Program-made: the position numbers and the translations under genes | Notes under the pieces: model-generated | Databases searched by the model: none | Seen by the model: only the letters and a program-made list of their open reading frames with translations | Told to the model about the DNA's origin: nothing | Shown: in pieces, positions 35,350-43,792 of the stretch | Layout: each line of letters opens with the position of its first letter | Position numbering within the stretch: the stretch's first letter is position 1 | Source of the DNA: Bog-473 sp963840245 | GTDB taxonomy: Bacteria; Actinomycetota; Acidimicrobiia; Acidimicrobiales; RAAP-2 | Assembly: GCA_963840245.1 (NCBI GenBank) | Contig: CAWIYI010000025.1 | Span: 14,470 to 78,469 of the forward strand | DNA: 64,000 nucleotides | Direction: 5' to 3'

Positions 35350-35511
35350 ATGAGGAAGCATCCGGGGCGGGCAATCGCCGTCGGCATCCTGTGCTCAATC
35401 GCGGCCACCGTCACTTTGTGGAGCGGCCCGCTGGCTTCGGCATCGAGCGCGTTGCACTCGAGCGCAATGCAGCACGTGCAGTTGAGCCCCGCCTCGACCC
35501 CCAGCAGGTAG
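35350..35511 (+). CDS. Possible 53-residue secreted peptide
   Basis: The reading frame encodes a short basic start (MRKHPGR), a hydrophobic core (AIAVGILCSIAATVTLW) and a cleavage-like GPLASAS, leaving a mature tail of about 22 residues rich in Ser, Ala and His. GGAGGGGAG and a second GGGAG precede the ATG, and the DNA before that (35287-35330) is AT-rich enough for a promoter. No family is recognised. The rest of the 35163-35715 gap shows only the CoA-transferase remnant at its end. Confidence 0.4.
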   Translation: MRKHPGRAIAVGILCSIAATVTLWSGPLASASSALHSSAMQHVQLSPASTPSR

Positions 35512-35638
35512 CCCGCTCTGGTCCCGGGGCAGCCTGCTCCTCGGCTCTCTGCTTCTCCGTCATGCGTTCTGTCATCGCCCCGGCCGCGACCTCCCCTGGC
35601 TCTCGGCCTCACTGGCGAAGGGCCAGCGCCCTCGTTCC

Positions 35639-35716
35639 ACTGACGGCATACTGAGCGAGCTCGGCTACTCGGCCGAGGCGATCGCAGATCTACGGGAGAG
35701 GAAGGTCGTGGCCTGA
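35639..35716 (+). pseudogene. CaiB/BaiF CoA-transferase, last 25 codons
   Basis: In frame up to the TGA at 35714-35716, the translation TDGILSELGYSAEAIADL plus the next few residues matches the usual C-terminal end of CaiB/BaiF proteins (TDEVLxELGYSxEEIAxLRxxGVV pattern). Upstream the homology stops or is frameshifted. The TGATG overlap with the next gene shows that a CoA-transferase once preceded the hydratase in an operon. Confidence 0.6.
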
Positions 35717-36513
35717 TGGGCGACTCCGAGACTGACACGAAGGCCGAGCCGGTCCTGATCACCGAGCGGCGCGGCGCAGTCGTCGTGCTGCGGCTCAACC
35801 GACCAGAGGCCCGCAATTCGCTCAACCCCGAGCTCCTGACCGCGGTCGGCCTCGGCATGCTCGAGGCGGAGAAGGACCCCGACGTCCGGGCCGTCGTGCT
35901 GACCGGCACGGGTGACAAGGCGTTCTCCGCCGGCATGGACCTGCGCGCCTTCGCCGAGGGGGGCTCCGTCGGGGGGAGCAAGGAGGGCATGCAGGGCTTC
36001 GCCCGTTTCACCCAGGGGGAGATCGGGGTGCCCATCGTCGGGGCGGCCAACGCCACCGCAGTCGCCGGTGGCTTCGAGCTGCTCCTCGGCTGCGACGTGG
36101 TGGTGGCCTCCGAGTCGGCCAAATTCGGCCTCCCCGAGGTCAAGCGCGGCCTGTTCGCCGCGGGTGGCGGTGTGTTCATCAGCACACGTATCCCGCTGGC
36201 CGTCGCACTGGAGTTGACGCTGACCGGAGACCCGATCGACGCAGCGCGGGCGCAGTCGCTCGGGCTCGTCAACCAGGTCGTGCCGGCGGCACAGGTGCTC
36301 GATGCCGCCGTGGCTCTGGCCGAGCGCATCGCGCGCAACGGCCCCCTGGGTTTGCAGGCGACGAAGGAACTCGTTCGCACCGCGTCGACGAACCTGGAAA
36401 AGGCCCGAGCACGCGCGGCCGAGCTGCAGCCGACGGTGTTCGGGAGCGAGGACGCCAAGGAGGGCGCGACGGCGTTCATCGAGAAGCGCGACCCCGTGTG
36501 GCAAGGTCGCTGA
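35716..36513 (+). CDS. Enoyl-CoA hydratase/isomerase family protein
   Basis: The 265-residue crotonase has VVLRLNRPEARNSLNPELLTAVG, the first oxyanion loop GDKAFSAGMDLRAFAEG and the second NATAVAGGFELLLGCDVVVASESAKFGLPEVKRGLFAAGGGVF, with the Glu in LPEVK where hydratases have a catalytic residue. The long Gly/Ser insert after RAFAEGG is mildly unusual. It likely hydrates an enoyl-CoA in beta-oxidation of an unidentified acid. The ATG at 35716 overlaps the stop of a degraded CoA-transferase gene (TGATG). Confidence 0.9.
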   Translation: MGDSETDTKAEPVLITERRGAVVVLRLNRPEARNSLNPELLTAVGLGMLEAEKDPDVRAVVLTGTGDKAFSAGMDLRAFAEGGSVGGSKEGMQGFARFTQGEIGVPIVGAANATAVAGGFELLLGCDVVVASESAKFGLPEVKRGLFAAGGGVFISTRIPLAVALELTLTGDPIDAARAQSLGLVNQVVPAAQVLDAAVALAERIARNGPLGLQATKELVRTASTNLEKARARAAELQPTVFGSEDAKEGATAFIEKRDPVWQGR

Positions 36514-36534
36514 GCGGGACCTCCCGGACCAGGG

Positions 36535-38460
36535 TCAGGAGGACGCGGGCGCCGGCGGCGGCGTCTCGACTGCAGTGTCCGGTTCCGGCGTGGTCGGTGC
36601 TTCGGGTGCCAGAGGGACCGTGACCCGGGCGACGACGATGTCGCTGCGGTCACGCAGCGCCGACGAGAGCACCACGTCGATCTGGTTGTGCAAAATGCGG
36701 AAGCGCAGCTTCTCCGGTCGTATGACGGGGATGAGGACGACGATCTGATCGTCGGGGTGCTCCGCCCTGACGTCGTCGATGAACCCGACGATCGGCTGGA
36801 CGACCGAGGCGTACTCGTTGTACAGCACGCGCAACGGCACCCCCGGATCCCATTCCCGCCATTGACGCTCGAGATCCTCCGCGTCGTGGGCGCCCTCGTC
36901 CTCGCCCTCCAAGACGACCGTCACGGCGATGACCTCCTGGCCGAGGGACTCGGCCTCACAAAGCGCGTGCTCGGTGAGGCGCGAGATGCGATTCACGGGC
37001 ACGATGACGATGGTGTCTTTGGGCTCTGGCTTTCCTGGTATCTCGTCTATCCGGAGCTCCTTGCGGGCCCGCTCGTAGTACGCGTGGATGCGCAGGAACA
37101 GGAAGACGAAAGCCGGGATGGCGATGACGACCACCCACGCCCCCTCGGTGAACTTGGAGATGAGGAAGACGATGGTGGCGATGGCGGTGATGCACGCGCC
37201 GATGCCATTGACCGTCGCCCGCCGTCGCCAATGAGGCGGGCGGGTCCTTCGCCAGTGCACGACCAGCCCGGCCTGCGAGAGGGTGAAGCCGACGAAGACC
37301 CCGATGGCGAAGAGGGGGATCAACGTGTTCGTGTTGCCGTCGACGGCGACGAGGAGGGCGCCCGCCAGGACCGCGAGCACCACGATGCCGTTCGCGAAGG
37401 TCTGTCGATCGCCCCGGATGGTGAAGAGGTGCGGGAGATAGTTGTCCCGTGCCACGAGGCTGGCCAGGACCGGCAGCCCACCGAAGGAGGTATTGGCGGC
37501 CAGGGCGAGCACGATGGTGATGGTGATCGTGATGATGTAGTAGGCCCAGCCCCGGCCGACGGCCATCGCCATGATCTGGCTCAGCACGGTCTGACCGGTT
37601 CGCGGGCCGATGTGCCAGCGCTTGGCCAGGACGGCCAGGCCGAGGAGCATGGCCCCGAGGATGAACCCGAGCAGCATCTCGGTCCGCTTGGCCCGGACGG
37701 CCCGGGGCTCACGGAACAGCGGCACCCCGTTGGCGATCGCCTCCACCCCGGTCAGCGCACTACAACCGGCGGAGAATGCCTTGAGCACGAGCAGGATGGT
37801 CACCGCCTTCAGGCCCGTCGTCGGCAGCTGCGACGTCCCCGGCTGTGGCTGGTTGAGGCCGAGAGGGTGGATGAGGCCGATGGCGATGATCGCCAGGAGG
37901 CCGACGATGAAGACCAGGGTGGGGAGCAGGAAGGCGCGCGCGGTCTCGCCCAGCCCGCGCAGGTTGAGCACCATGATGATCAGGAGGATCCCCAGGCAGA
38001 GCGGGATGGTGGCCCCGTTGAGCGCCGGGAAGGCCGACTGGAGGCCCGCGACTCCGGCGGCGATGGAGACCGCGACGGTCAGCGTGTAGTCGACGACCAG
38101 CGCCGCCGCGGCGACGAGGCTCGTGTGGGCGCCGAAGTTCGCCCGCGAGACGGCGTAAGCGCCACCGCCCATCGGATAGGCGTCGATGACCTGGCGATAG
38201 GAGAACACCAGGATCGCCAGGAGGGCGACGATGGCGATCGTGATGGGCAGGACGAGGTGCAAAGCTCCGGCACCCGCCACGGCCAGCACGAGGATGATCG
38301 CCTCGGGCCCGTAGGCGACCGAGGTCAGTGCGTCGAGGGACAGAGCCGAGAGGCCCTCGACCGGAGTGATGCGCTCTTTCCCGGCGCCCCGCGCCGATCG
38401 TGGCGCCCCCACCAGCACGTTCCACAAGGACGTGGCGGGGAATCCCTCCGGGTCTGCCAT
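36535..38460 (-). CDS. KimA-like APC-superfamily potassium transporter
   Basis: The 641-residue protein begins ITPVEGLSALSLDALTSVAYGPEAIILVLAVAG, has twelve membrane helices with FSYRQVIDAYPMGGGAYAVSRANFG and KAFSAGCSALTGVEAIANGVPLF, and ends with a cytosolic domain of about 170 residues (TIVIVPVNRISRLTEHALCEAESLGQEVIAVTV). This closely tracks Bacillus KimA (YdaO), a high-affinity K+ importer controlled by c-di-AMP. The ATG at 38460 lies 7 nt after TAAAGT, so a leaderless mRNA is likely; I see no c-di-AMP riboswitch in the 157-nt upstream gap. Confidence 0.85.
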   Translation of the reverse strand: MADPEGFPATSLWNVLVGAPRSARGAGKERITPVEGLSALSLDALTSVAYGPEAIILVLAVAGAGALHLVLPITIAIVALLAILVFSYRQVIDAYPMGGGAYAVSRANFGAHTSLVAAAALVVDYTLTVAVSIAAGVAGLQSAFPALNGATIPLCLGILLIIMVLNLRGLGETARAFLLPTLVFIVGLLAIIAIGLIHPLGLNQPQPGTSQLPTTGLKAVTILLVLKAFSAGCSALTGVEAIANGVPLFREPRAVRAKRTEMLLGFILGAMLLGLAVLAKRWHIGPRTGQTVLSQIMAMAVGRGWAYYIITITITIVLALAANTSFGGLPVLASLVARDNYLPHLFTIRGDRQTFANGIVVLAVLAGALLVAVDGNTNTLIPLFAIGVFVGFTLSQAGLVVHWRRTRPPHWRRRATVNGIGACITAIATIVFLISKFTEGAWVVVIAIPAFVFLFLRIHAYYERARKELRIDEIPGKPEPKDTIVIVPVNRISRLTEHALCEAESLGQEVIAVTVVLEGEDEGAHDAEDLERQWREWDPGVPLRVLYNEYASVVQPIVGFIDDVRAEHPDDQIVVLIPVIRPEKLRFRILHNQIDVVLSSALRDRSDIVVARVTVPLAPEAPTTPEPDTAVETPPPAPASS

Positions 38461-38467
38461 GACGAGG

Positions 38468-38473
38468 ACTTTA
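38468..38473 (-). promoter_or_regulatory. -10 hexamer TAAAGT of the KimA-like gene
   Basis: TAAAGT on the minus strand ends 7 nt before the ATG at 38460 without any ribosome site between. Confidence 0.4.
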
Positions 38474-38617
38474 CGGCCGACGCTGTCGCGGCACGGGATA
38501 GCCGACGTGCGCGGGCTCCGGGTTCTGCCGGGGGCGTCCACGTAAGATCTGCCGTGGCCGTCGACCGTTCGGATGTGGGGAAGATCCCGAGAGCCCTCGG
38601 GTGGGTGGTCTGAGTCG

Positions 38618-39088
38618 ATGGAGCTGTGGGAGCTCGTCGCCCGGGAGTCGTGCCGCGACACCTTGGCGCAGTACAGCCACGCCGGCGACCGGTTCCTGCT
38701 CGAGGAGTTCGCCGCCGCCTTCTGCGAAGACGGCGTGCTGGAGATCCGCGGCAGCGAGCCGATCACGGGCCGTGCCGCCATCATCGAGCGTTTCGGGGGC
38801 CCGTCCACCGCGTCGAAGGCCCGTCACGCGGCGCGCCAACTGCCGCCCGACGCCACCAGGCGGGTCGTCCGACACAACGTCACCAACATCAGGTTCGACT
38901 CTCTGTCTCCTGAAGAAGCCGTCGTCTCGAGCTACTTCACGGTCTTCACCGAGGTGGGAGCCGACCACATGGGCCGCTACAAGGACCGGTTCGTTCCCGT
39001 CGGGGAGAGGTGGCTCATCGCCCATCGCTTCGTGTCGACGGACTGGCGCGCGCCCGACTCGACCTTCGGGAGGCCCGGTCGCCACTAG
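38618..39088 (+). CDS. SnoaL/NTF2-like domain protein
   Basis: The 156-residue protein has the cone-shaped alpha+beta fold pattern: LVARESCRDTLAQYSHAGDRFLLEEFAAAFCEDGVLEI, GRAAIIERFGG, VRHNVTNIRFDSLSPEEAVVSSYFTVFTEVG and a closing YKDRFVPVGERWLIAHRFVSTDW. Such proteins are small isomerases, hydratases or dioxygenase-like subunits acting on hydrophobic rings; sequence alone gives no substrate. It is divergent from the transporter and convergent with the acyl-CoA dehydrogenase gene. Confidence 0.85.
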   Translation: MELWELVARESCRDTLAQYSHAGDRFLLEEFAAAFCEDGVLEIRGSEPITGRAAIIERFGGPSTASKARHAARQLPPDATRRVVRHNVTNIRFDSLSPEEAVVSSYFTVFTEVGADHMGRYKDRFVPVGERWLIAHRFVSTDWRAPDSTFGRPGRH

Positions 39089-39203
39089 CGCCGTGCGTTA
39101 GGACAGAGGTGCGGTGTTCGGAAACTTTGTGGCGTATGTCTCCGCGTCCCCCCAAGGCTCTCGAGCGGGGTCTACCCGGAGCAAGTGGGGACGAGTGAGT
39201 TCA

Positions 39204-39231
39204 AAACTGTAAACAGAATCGGTTATAGTTT
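39204..39231. promoter_or_regulatory. 28-bp inverted repeat, second copy
   Basis: Left arm AAACTGTAAAC and right arm GGTTATAGTTT, spaced by AGAATC; the outer arms extend one more base to AAAACT/AGTTTT. It matches the element at 8042-8069 in total length and arm sequence. It lies between two genes that converge on it, so no downstream gene is visible. TATAGT and, on the other strand, TACAGT could serve as -10 elements. Confidence 0.5.
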
Positions 39232-39258
39232 TTGGAATCCATCCCCGTCCCCTGCCCT

Positions 39259-39281
39259 GAGTTCGAGGAGCAGCCGAACTC
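39259..39281. terminator. Hairpin in a convergent gap
   Basis: GAGTTCG (39259-39265) and CGAACTC (39275-39281) form a 7-bp stem with a 9-nt loop between the SnoaL gene and the acyl-CoA dehydrogenase gene. No T-tract is present. Confidence 0.35.
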
Positions 39282-39370
39282 CCCGCGCAGCGCTTTCACG
39301 GCCTCGTCGGACCGTCAGGCCCGCCGTCTCGATCAGCCGGAGAGGCGAATCGGAGCGAATCGGAGCGCTT

Positions 39371-41527
39371 CTAATTGATGAGCGGGTCGCGCGGCAGGCC
39401 GAGGATGCGCTCGCCGATCTGGTTGCGCTTGATCTCCGACGTGCCGCCGGCGATGGACATGCCTCTGTGCATGAGAACCATCATCGACGCCATCGCCCCC
39501 GCCCCGTCCGAATAGGCCGTGTCCGGGCCGCCGAGTGCGGCGAGGATGGCCGCCGCCTCGTGGCCGATCTCGGAGAGCACGAGCTTGGTGACGTTGCCCT
39601 CGGGCCCCGGGCCACCGCCGATGACCGCGCGGTGGGCACTGCGCATGTTGAGCACGGACATGGCTTCGGTCCGGGCGATGTAGCGACCGATCCGCCCCGC
39701 GCCGCCGGCCAGGCGATCGGGGTGGGCGTCGAAGGGCGCGATGACCATGTCGGCCGACATCGAACCGCCGCCCTGGCCGCCGCCGATGGACACGCTCTCG
39801 TTCCCGAGCGTCGCCCGGGCCACGGTCCAGCCGCCGTTGACCGGCCCCACGACGTCGTCGTCGGGGACGAAGACGTCGTTGAAGAAGACCTCGTTGAAGT
39901 CCGAGTGCCCGGTGACCTGCTTGAGCGGGCGGACCTCCACTCCATCGGCGTGCATGTCGAGGACCATGGTCGTGATGCCCTGGTGCTTCGGCGCGTCGGG
40001 GTCGGTGCGGATGGTGGCCAGCCCGTAGCTGGCGTACTGGGCACCGCTCGTCCACACCTTCTGGCCGTTGACGAGCCAACCACCGTCGACCCGGGTGCCC
40101 CTCGTCTTGACCCCGGCGGCGTCGCTGCCGGCGTCGGGCTCGCTGAAGAGCTGGCACCAGATGACGTCCTGACGAAGGGCGGGCATCACCCAGCGGGCCA
40201 CCTGGTCCTCGGTGGCGTGCTGGATGAGCGTGAGGATGACCCACCCGGTGATGGCGTACTGGGGGCGTGACACGCCGGCGGCCTTGAACTCCTGCTCGAT
40301 GACGAGCTGCTCCACCGCGCCGGCGGCGCGCCCCCACGGCTCGGGCCAATGCGGCATCACGTACCCCGTCTCGATCATCGCCGCCCGCTGGTCCGCCGTG
40401 TCGAGCCCCTTCATCCGATCGGCGAAGGCCCGCACGTCGTCGCGCATCGGCTCGGCCTCCGGTGGCAGGTCGATGGTGCGGACGCGCCGTGCGCCGCCCC
40501 GTACCAGGTCGGTGACGTCCCGTGCCGCGGCCTCGGCGTCCGCCACGGCCTCGAGCGCGGTGGCCCGGCGGAGATACAGGTGGGCGTCGTGCTCCCAGGT
40601 GAAGCCGATGCCGCCGTGCACCTGGATGTTGAGCTGCGCGCACTCGTCGGCGGCCGACAGTGCGAGCGAGGCGGCCATGGCCGCGGCGAGTGACAGCTGA
40701 TCGCCGCCCTCCTCGGCGGCGCGGGCGGCATCCCACACCGTGACGGTGGCGAGCTCGGAGGCCACGAGCATGTTGGCGCAGTGGTGCTTGACCGCCTGGA
40801 AGGTGGCAATCGGCCGGCCGAACTGCACGCGCACCTTGGCGTAGGCGGCCGCCTGCTCGGTGCACTCGGTCGCGATGCCGGTCGCCTCGGCGGCGATGAT
40901 GAGGCGAGCCAGGTCGACGAGCAGCTGCCGGCCGCCCGGGATGACCTGCGCCGCCGCCCCGTCGAGCGTGACGCGGGCGGTGCGCCGGGTCGGATCGAGG
41001 TTGCCGGGCACCTCCACCGTCACGCCGGTACCCGAAGTCTCGACGACGATGGCGTCATCACCTGCGGGGAGGACGAGCACGTGGGCGAGGCCACCGCCCA
41101 GGACCGCCGGCGCCGTCCCGGCGGCCGTGCCCCCGGACACGGTGATGTCGGACGTGAGCGCGATGCCACCGAGGACGGATCCGTCGGCCAAGCCGGGCAG
41201 CAGCCGCGCCGCCAACTCGTCGGGAGCGGCCGCGTCGATGACGGCGCTGGCGATCACGGTGGGCACGAAGGGACCGGGCGCGACGGCGCGGCCGAGCTCC
41301 TCGACCACGACGACGAGCTCGGGCAGCCCGAAGCCGGAGCCGCCCCGCTCCTCGGGGAGGTGCAGGCCCAGCCAGCCCAAGGAGGCCAGGTCGTCCCAGA
41401 AGGCCGGGAGTCCCTCGGTCTCCGCCTCGAGCAGAGCCCGGGCGGCCCCTCGGGCATCGCGTTTGGCCAGGAAGTCCGAGGCCGTCTGTCCCAGGGTGCG
41501 GTGGTCTTCGGTGATGGCGATCGACAT
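39371..41527 (-). CDS. Fused double acyl-CoA dehydrogenase
   Basis: The 718-residue protein has two acyl-CoA dehydrogenase modules in one chain. The first (about 1-345) runs from TLGQTASDFLAKRDARG through GWLGLHLPEERGGSGFG to QVHGGIGFTWEHDAHLYLRRA; the second (about 360-718) has WCQLFSEPDAGSDAAGVKTRG, NGQKVWTSGAQYASYGL and the closing SIAGGTSEIKRNQIGERILGLPR. Separate FadE pairs act as heterodimers in steroid side-chain degradation, so a fusion may fix such a pair. It would alpha,beta-desaturate an acyl-CoA using FAD. The ATG at 41527 is 6 nt after TACTAT. Confidence 0.9.
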   Translation of the reverse strand: MSIAITEDHRTLGQTASDFLAKRDARGAARALLEAETEGLPAFWDDLASLGWLGLHLPEERGGSGFGLPELVVVVEELGRAVAPGPFVPTVIASAVIDAAAPDELAARLLPGLADGSVLGGIALTSDITVSGGTAAGTAPAVLGGGLAHVLVLPAGDDAIVVETSGTGVTVEVPGNLDPTRRTARVTLDGAAAQVIPGGRQLLVDLARLIIAAEATGIATECTEQAAAYAKVRVQFGRPIATFQAVKHHCANMLVASELATVTVWDAARAAEEGGDQLSLAAAMAASLALSAADECAQLNIQVHGGIGFTWEHDAHLYLRRATALEAVADAEAAARDVTDLVRGGARRVRTIDLPPEAEPMRDDVRAFADRMKGLDTADQRAAMIETGYVMPHWPEPWGRAAGAVEQLVIEQEFKAAGVSRPQYAITGWVILTLIQHATEDQVARWVMPALRQDVIWCQLFSEPDAGSDAAGVKTRGTRVDGGWLVNGQKVWTSGAQYASYGLATIRTDPDAPKHQGITTMVLDMHADGVEVRPLKQVTGHSDFNEVFFNDVFVPDDDVVGPVNGGWTVARATLGNESVSIGGGQGGGSMSADMVIAPFDAHPDRLAGGAGRIGRYIARTEAMSVLNMRSAHRAVIGGGPGPEGNVTKLVLSEIGHEAAAILAALGGPDTAYSDGAGAMASMMVLMHRGMSIAGGTSEIKRNQIGERILGLPRDPLIN

Positions 41528-41532
41528 GGCTA

Positions 41533-41548
41533 AATAGTATCCTCTATT
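41533..41548 (-). promoter_or_regulatory. AATAG-n6-CTATT promoter/operator motif
   Basis: On the minus strand AATAGAGGATACTATT: 5-bp inverted arms with TACTAT as the -10, 6 nt before the acyl-CoA dehydrogenase ATG (leaderless). It differs from the copy at 45668 only at the two central bases. Confidence 0.55.
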
Positions 41549-41585
41549 ATGGTGGGGGCCAGACGGAGCGGGTGATCGCTGGTCA

Positions 41586-42839
41586 TCATGCCCGCTTCCA
41601 CTCTCGAAATGAGACCGCCGGCGCCTTGGCCTCCTTCGGCAGCCCGAGGATCCGCTCGGCCAAGATGTTGAGCTGGATCTCGTCGGTGCCACCGGCAATT
41701 GACTGCGCCGGGACCGATTCGAGCACTTCGGCGATCACGCCATCGAAGGGCGAGCTTGGACCGACGAGCATCCCGGCCGGCCCGGCAAGCTGCGTGTGCG
41801 TTCTGGCGGCATCTCGGGCGACCTTGCTCAGACCGAGCTTGCCGATCGAGCCTTCTGGTCCCGGCGGGCGACCCAGCTCGTGGTTCACCCGCGCCCGAGC
41901 AGCCGTCCACTGATGGGCGCGCTGGAGCGCGGAGAGCCCGGCGATTTCCTGTCGGCTGACCGGATCGTCGTCCCGCCCTGTCGCCCGGGCGTGCTCTGTC
42001 ACGAGGTCGACCCTTCCGGCTCGCTGTGGATACCACGAGTAGGTCGCAAGGTAGGTCTCGGTCTCGGCCTCGGCTTCCTCGAGCGCCCTTCCGCCGGAGC
42101 CGAAGTCGCGGCGCCTCACCGAGCGGAAGCCTCGCTCGTGGGCGAGGGTGGTCAGCGCGATCGGCCAGCCTTCACCCAGTTGGCCAACGACGTTCTCGAC
42201 GGGAACCACCGCATCGCTCAAGAAGACCTCGTTGAACGAGGCGTGGCCGTTCATCTGGCGAAGTGGTCGGACCTCGACGCCGTGCTGGCGCATGGGCAGG
42301 GCCATCCACGAGATCCCCTTGTGCTTGGGGGCGTCCCAGTCGGTCCGTGCCAGCAGCATTCCGAACGCGGCGTGATGGGCGCTCGTGCTCCAGACCTTCT
42401 GTCCGTTCACGACGAAGACCTCGCCGTCCCGGATCGCCGTCGTGGTCAGCCCGGCGAGATCTGATCCGCTGCCCGGCTCGCTGAAGAGCTGGCACCATGT
42501 GTCCTCGCCCGTCACGATCGGCGGCAAGAACGCGCGTTTCTGCGCCGGTGAGCCGTGGGCCAAGATGGTCGGAGCGGCCAGGTCCATTCCCGAGCCCAGG
42601 GGAGTGCCCACGGCGCCCGCAGAGGCCAGCTCCTCTTTGACGATGTCATCGGCCCAACCGGGCAGTCCGCGTCCGCCGAACTCCCTTGGCCACGTCGGGC
42701 ACGCCCACGAAGATTCGTGCAGCAGACGACGCCACGTGGTCAGCTCGAGCGTGGGGTCCCAATGCGCCTGAATCCATTTTCGTGCGTCCTGGCGTACGGC
42801 GGCCTTCAATCGCTCGTCGCTCGTCTCGACCGGTGCCAT
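41586..42839 (-). CDS. Acyl-CoA dehydrogenase
   Basis: The 417-residue protein is a single-module dehydrogenase: LHESSWACPTWPREFGGRGLPG, DTWCQLFSEPGSGSDLAGLTT (flavin/substrate loop), NGQKVWSTSAHHAAFGML, and the closing SIAGGTDEIQLNILAERILGLPKE. The ATG at 42839 has AGAGGAGG 3 nt upstream, which decides it over the ATG at 42884 that overlaps the thioesterase stop. It is the last gene of the SDR, hydrolase, thioesterase, dehydrogenase series, all minus strand and tightly spaced. Confidence 0.92.
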   Translation of the reverse strand: MAPVETSDERLKAAVRQDARKWIQAHWDPTLELTTWRRLLHESSWACPTWPREFGGRGLPGWADDIVKEELASAGAVGTPLGSGMDLAAPTILAHGSPAQKRAFLPPIVTGEDTWCQLFSEPGSGSDLAGLTTTAIRDGEVFVVNGQKVWSTSAHHAAFGMLLARTDWDAPKHKGISWMALPMRQHGVEVRPLRQMNGHASFNEVFLSDAVVPVENVVGQLGEGWPIALTTLAHERGFRSVRRRDFGSGGRALEEAEAETETYLATYSWYPQRAGRVDLVTEHARATGRDDDPVSRQEIAGLSALQRAHQWTAARARVNHELGRPPGPEGSIGKLGLSKVARDAARTHTQLAGPAGMLVGPSSPFDGVIAEVLESVPAQSIAGGTDEIQLNILAERILGLPKEAKAPAVSFREWKRA

Positions 42840-42883
42840 TGCCTCCTCTCGTGCTCGTCCCGCCCGGAGCTCCCTCTCCCCCA

Positions 42884-43792
42884 TTAGCGTCCGGCCGGGT
42901 GTTCCCCTCGGGCTTGCCGCAGTTCCTCGAAGCTTCGGGCGTCGCGTCCCTCCTGCGCAGCCAGCTCTGCCTCGTGGCGCAACGCCTCCTCGACGACCTC
43001 GGTCATCGAACCCGGCAGCAGCAGCTGCTCCTGGTGGATTGTCGCACCCAGGACGCCCTGGCGATCCCGCAAAGAGCCGTGGTACGACCCACGCGCGCTG
43101 CGGGCCTTGACGGGCCGGAGGTCGACGAGCACCCAGTCGTCGGCCCGGATGTTTTCGTGGAACCACATTGAATGGTCGATTGAAGGTCCACCGCGCCCGA
43201 TGATCGTCTTGTCCTGCTGACCGAAGCCGCTGCCGAGATCCGACAGGTAGGTCAGCGCTGCTCTGTGCATCAGCGGATCGTCACCGAGCGAGGCGGCCGA
43301 ACGTACCCACAGGCAATCGGTGAACACGCCCTTGAGAAAGTCGGTCGGGGTGACCGGGCGTACATCGAGCATTGTGTTCCACCCGCCCTTGGCGAGGTCC
43401 TCGGGTGCGGGCACGGCGCGCCGGGGCGCGTCGTCGAAGACCCCACCGTCACTCTCGGCGTGAAACGACGTGATCATGGAGAAGATGACCTCGCCCTCCT
43501 GAACAGCGATGACGTGGCGAGCCGAGAACGAGCGCCCGTCCCGGTCACGGTCCACCTCGAGGATGACCGGCAGGTTGCTCCGTCCCGCCCGCAGGAAGTA
43601 GCCGTGCAGCGAATGGGGGAGGCGGTCCGCTTCCACTGTGGCTGCCGCGGCCAGGAGACACTGCGCCGCCACCTGCCCGCCGTAGAGGTTTTGACGCGGC
43701 CCGTAGTTGGCGTTGCGACCGCGGAACAGGTCACGGTCGACCCGCTCGAGGGTCAGTAGGGAAGGGAGGTCCTCAGCGCGATCGAGGTCCAT
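42884..43792 (-). CDS. TesB-type acyl-CoA thioesterase
   Basis: The 302-residue protein is a double hot-dog thioesterase of the TesB family: NLYGGQVAAQCLLAAAATV, LHGYFLRAGRSNLPVILEVDRDRDGRSFSARHVIAVQEGEVIFSM, then the second repeat with ALTYLSDLGSGF, SIDHSMWFHENIRADDWVLVDLRPV and GVLGATIHQEQLLLPG. It hydrolyses acyl-CoA to free acid and CoA. The ATG at 43792 overlaps the preceding gene's stop (TGATG). Confidence 0.9.
   Translation of the reverse strand: MDLDRAEDLPSLLTLERVDRDLFRGRNANYGPRQNLYGGQVAAQCLLAAAATVEADRLPHSLHGYFLRAGRSNLPVILEVDRDRDGRSFSARHVIAVQEGEVIFSMITSFHAESDGGVFDDAPRRAVPAPEDLAKGGWNTMLDVRPVTPTDFLKGVFTDCLWVRSAASLGDDPLMHRAALTYLSDLGSGFGQQDKTIIGRGGPSIDHSMWFHENIRADDWVLVDLRPVKARSARGSYHGSLRDRQGVLGATIHQEQLLLPGSMTEVVEEALRHEAELAAQEGRDARSFEELRQARGEHPAGR

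Noticed and set aside
8042..39231. The paired 28-bp palindromes as ends of a transposon or MITEs
   Set aside because: No target-site duplications, no transposase and normal core genes in between.
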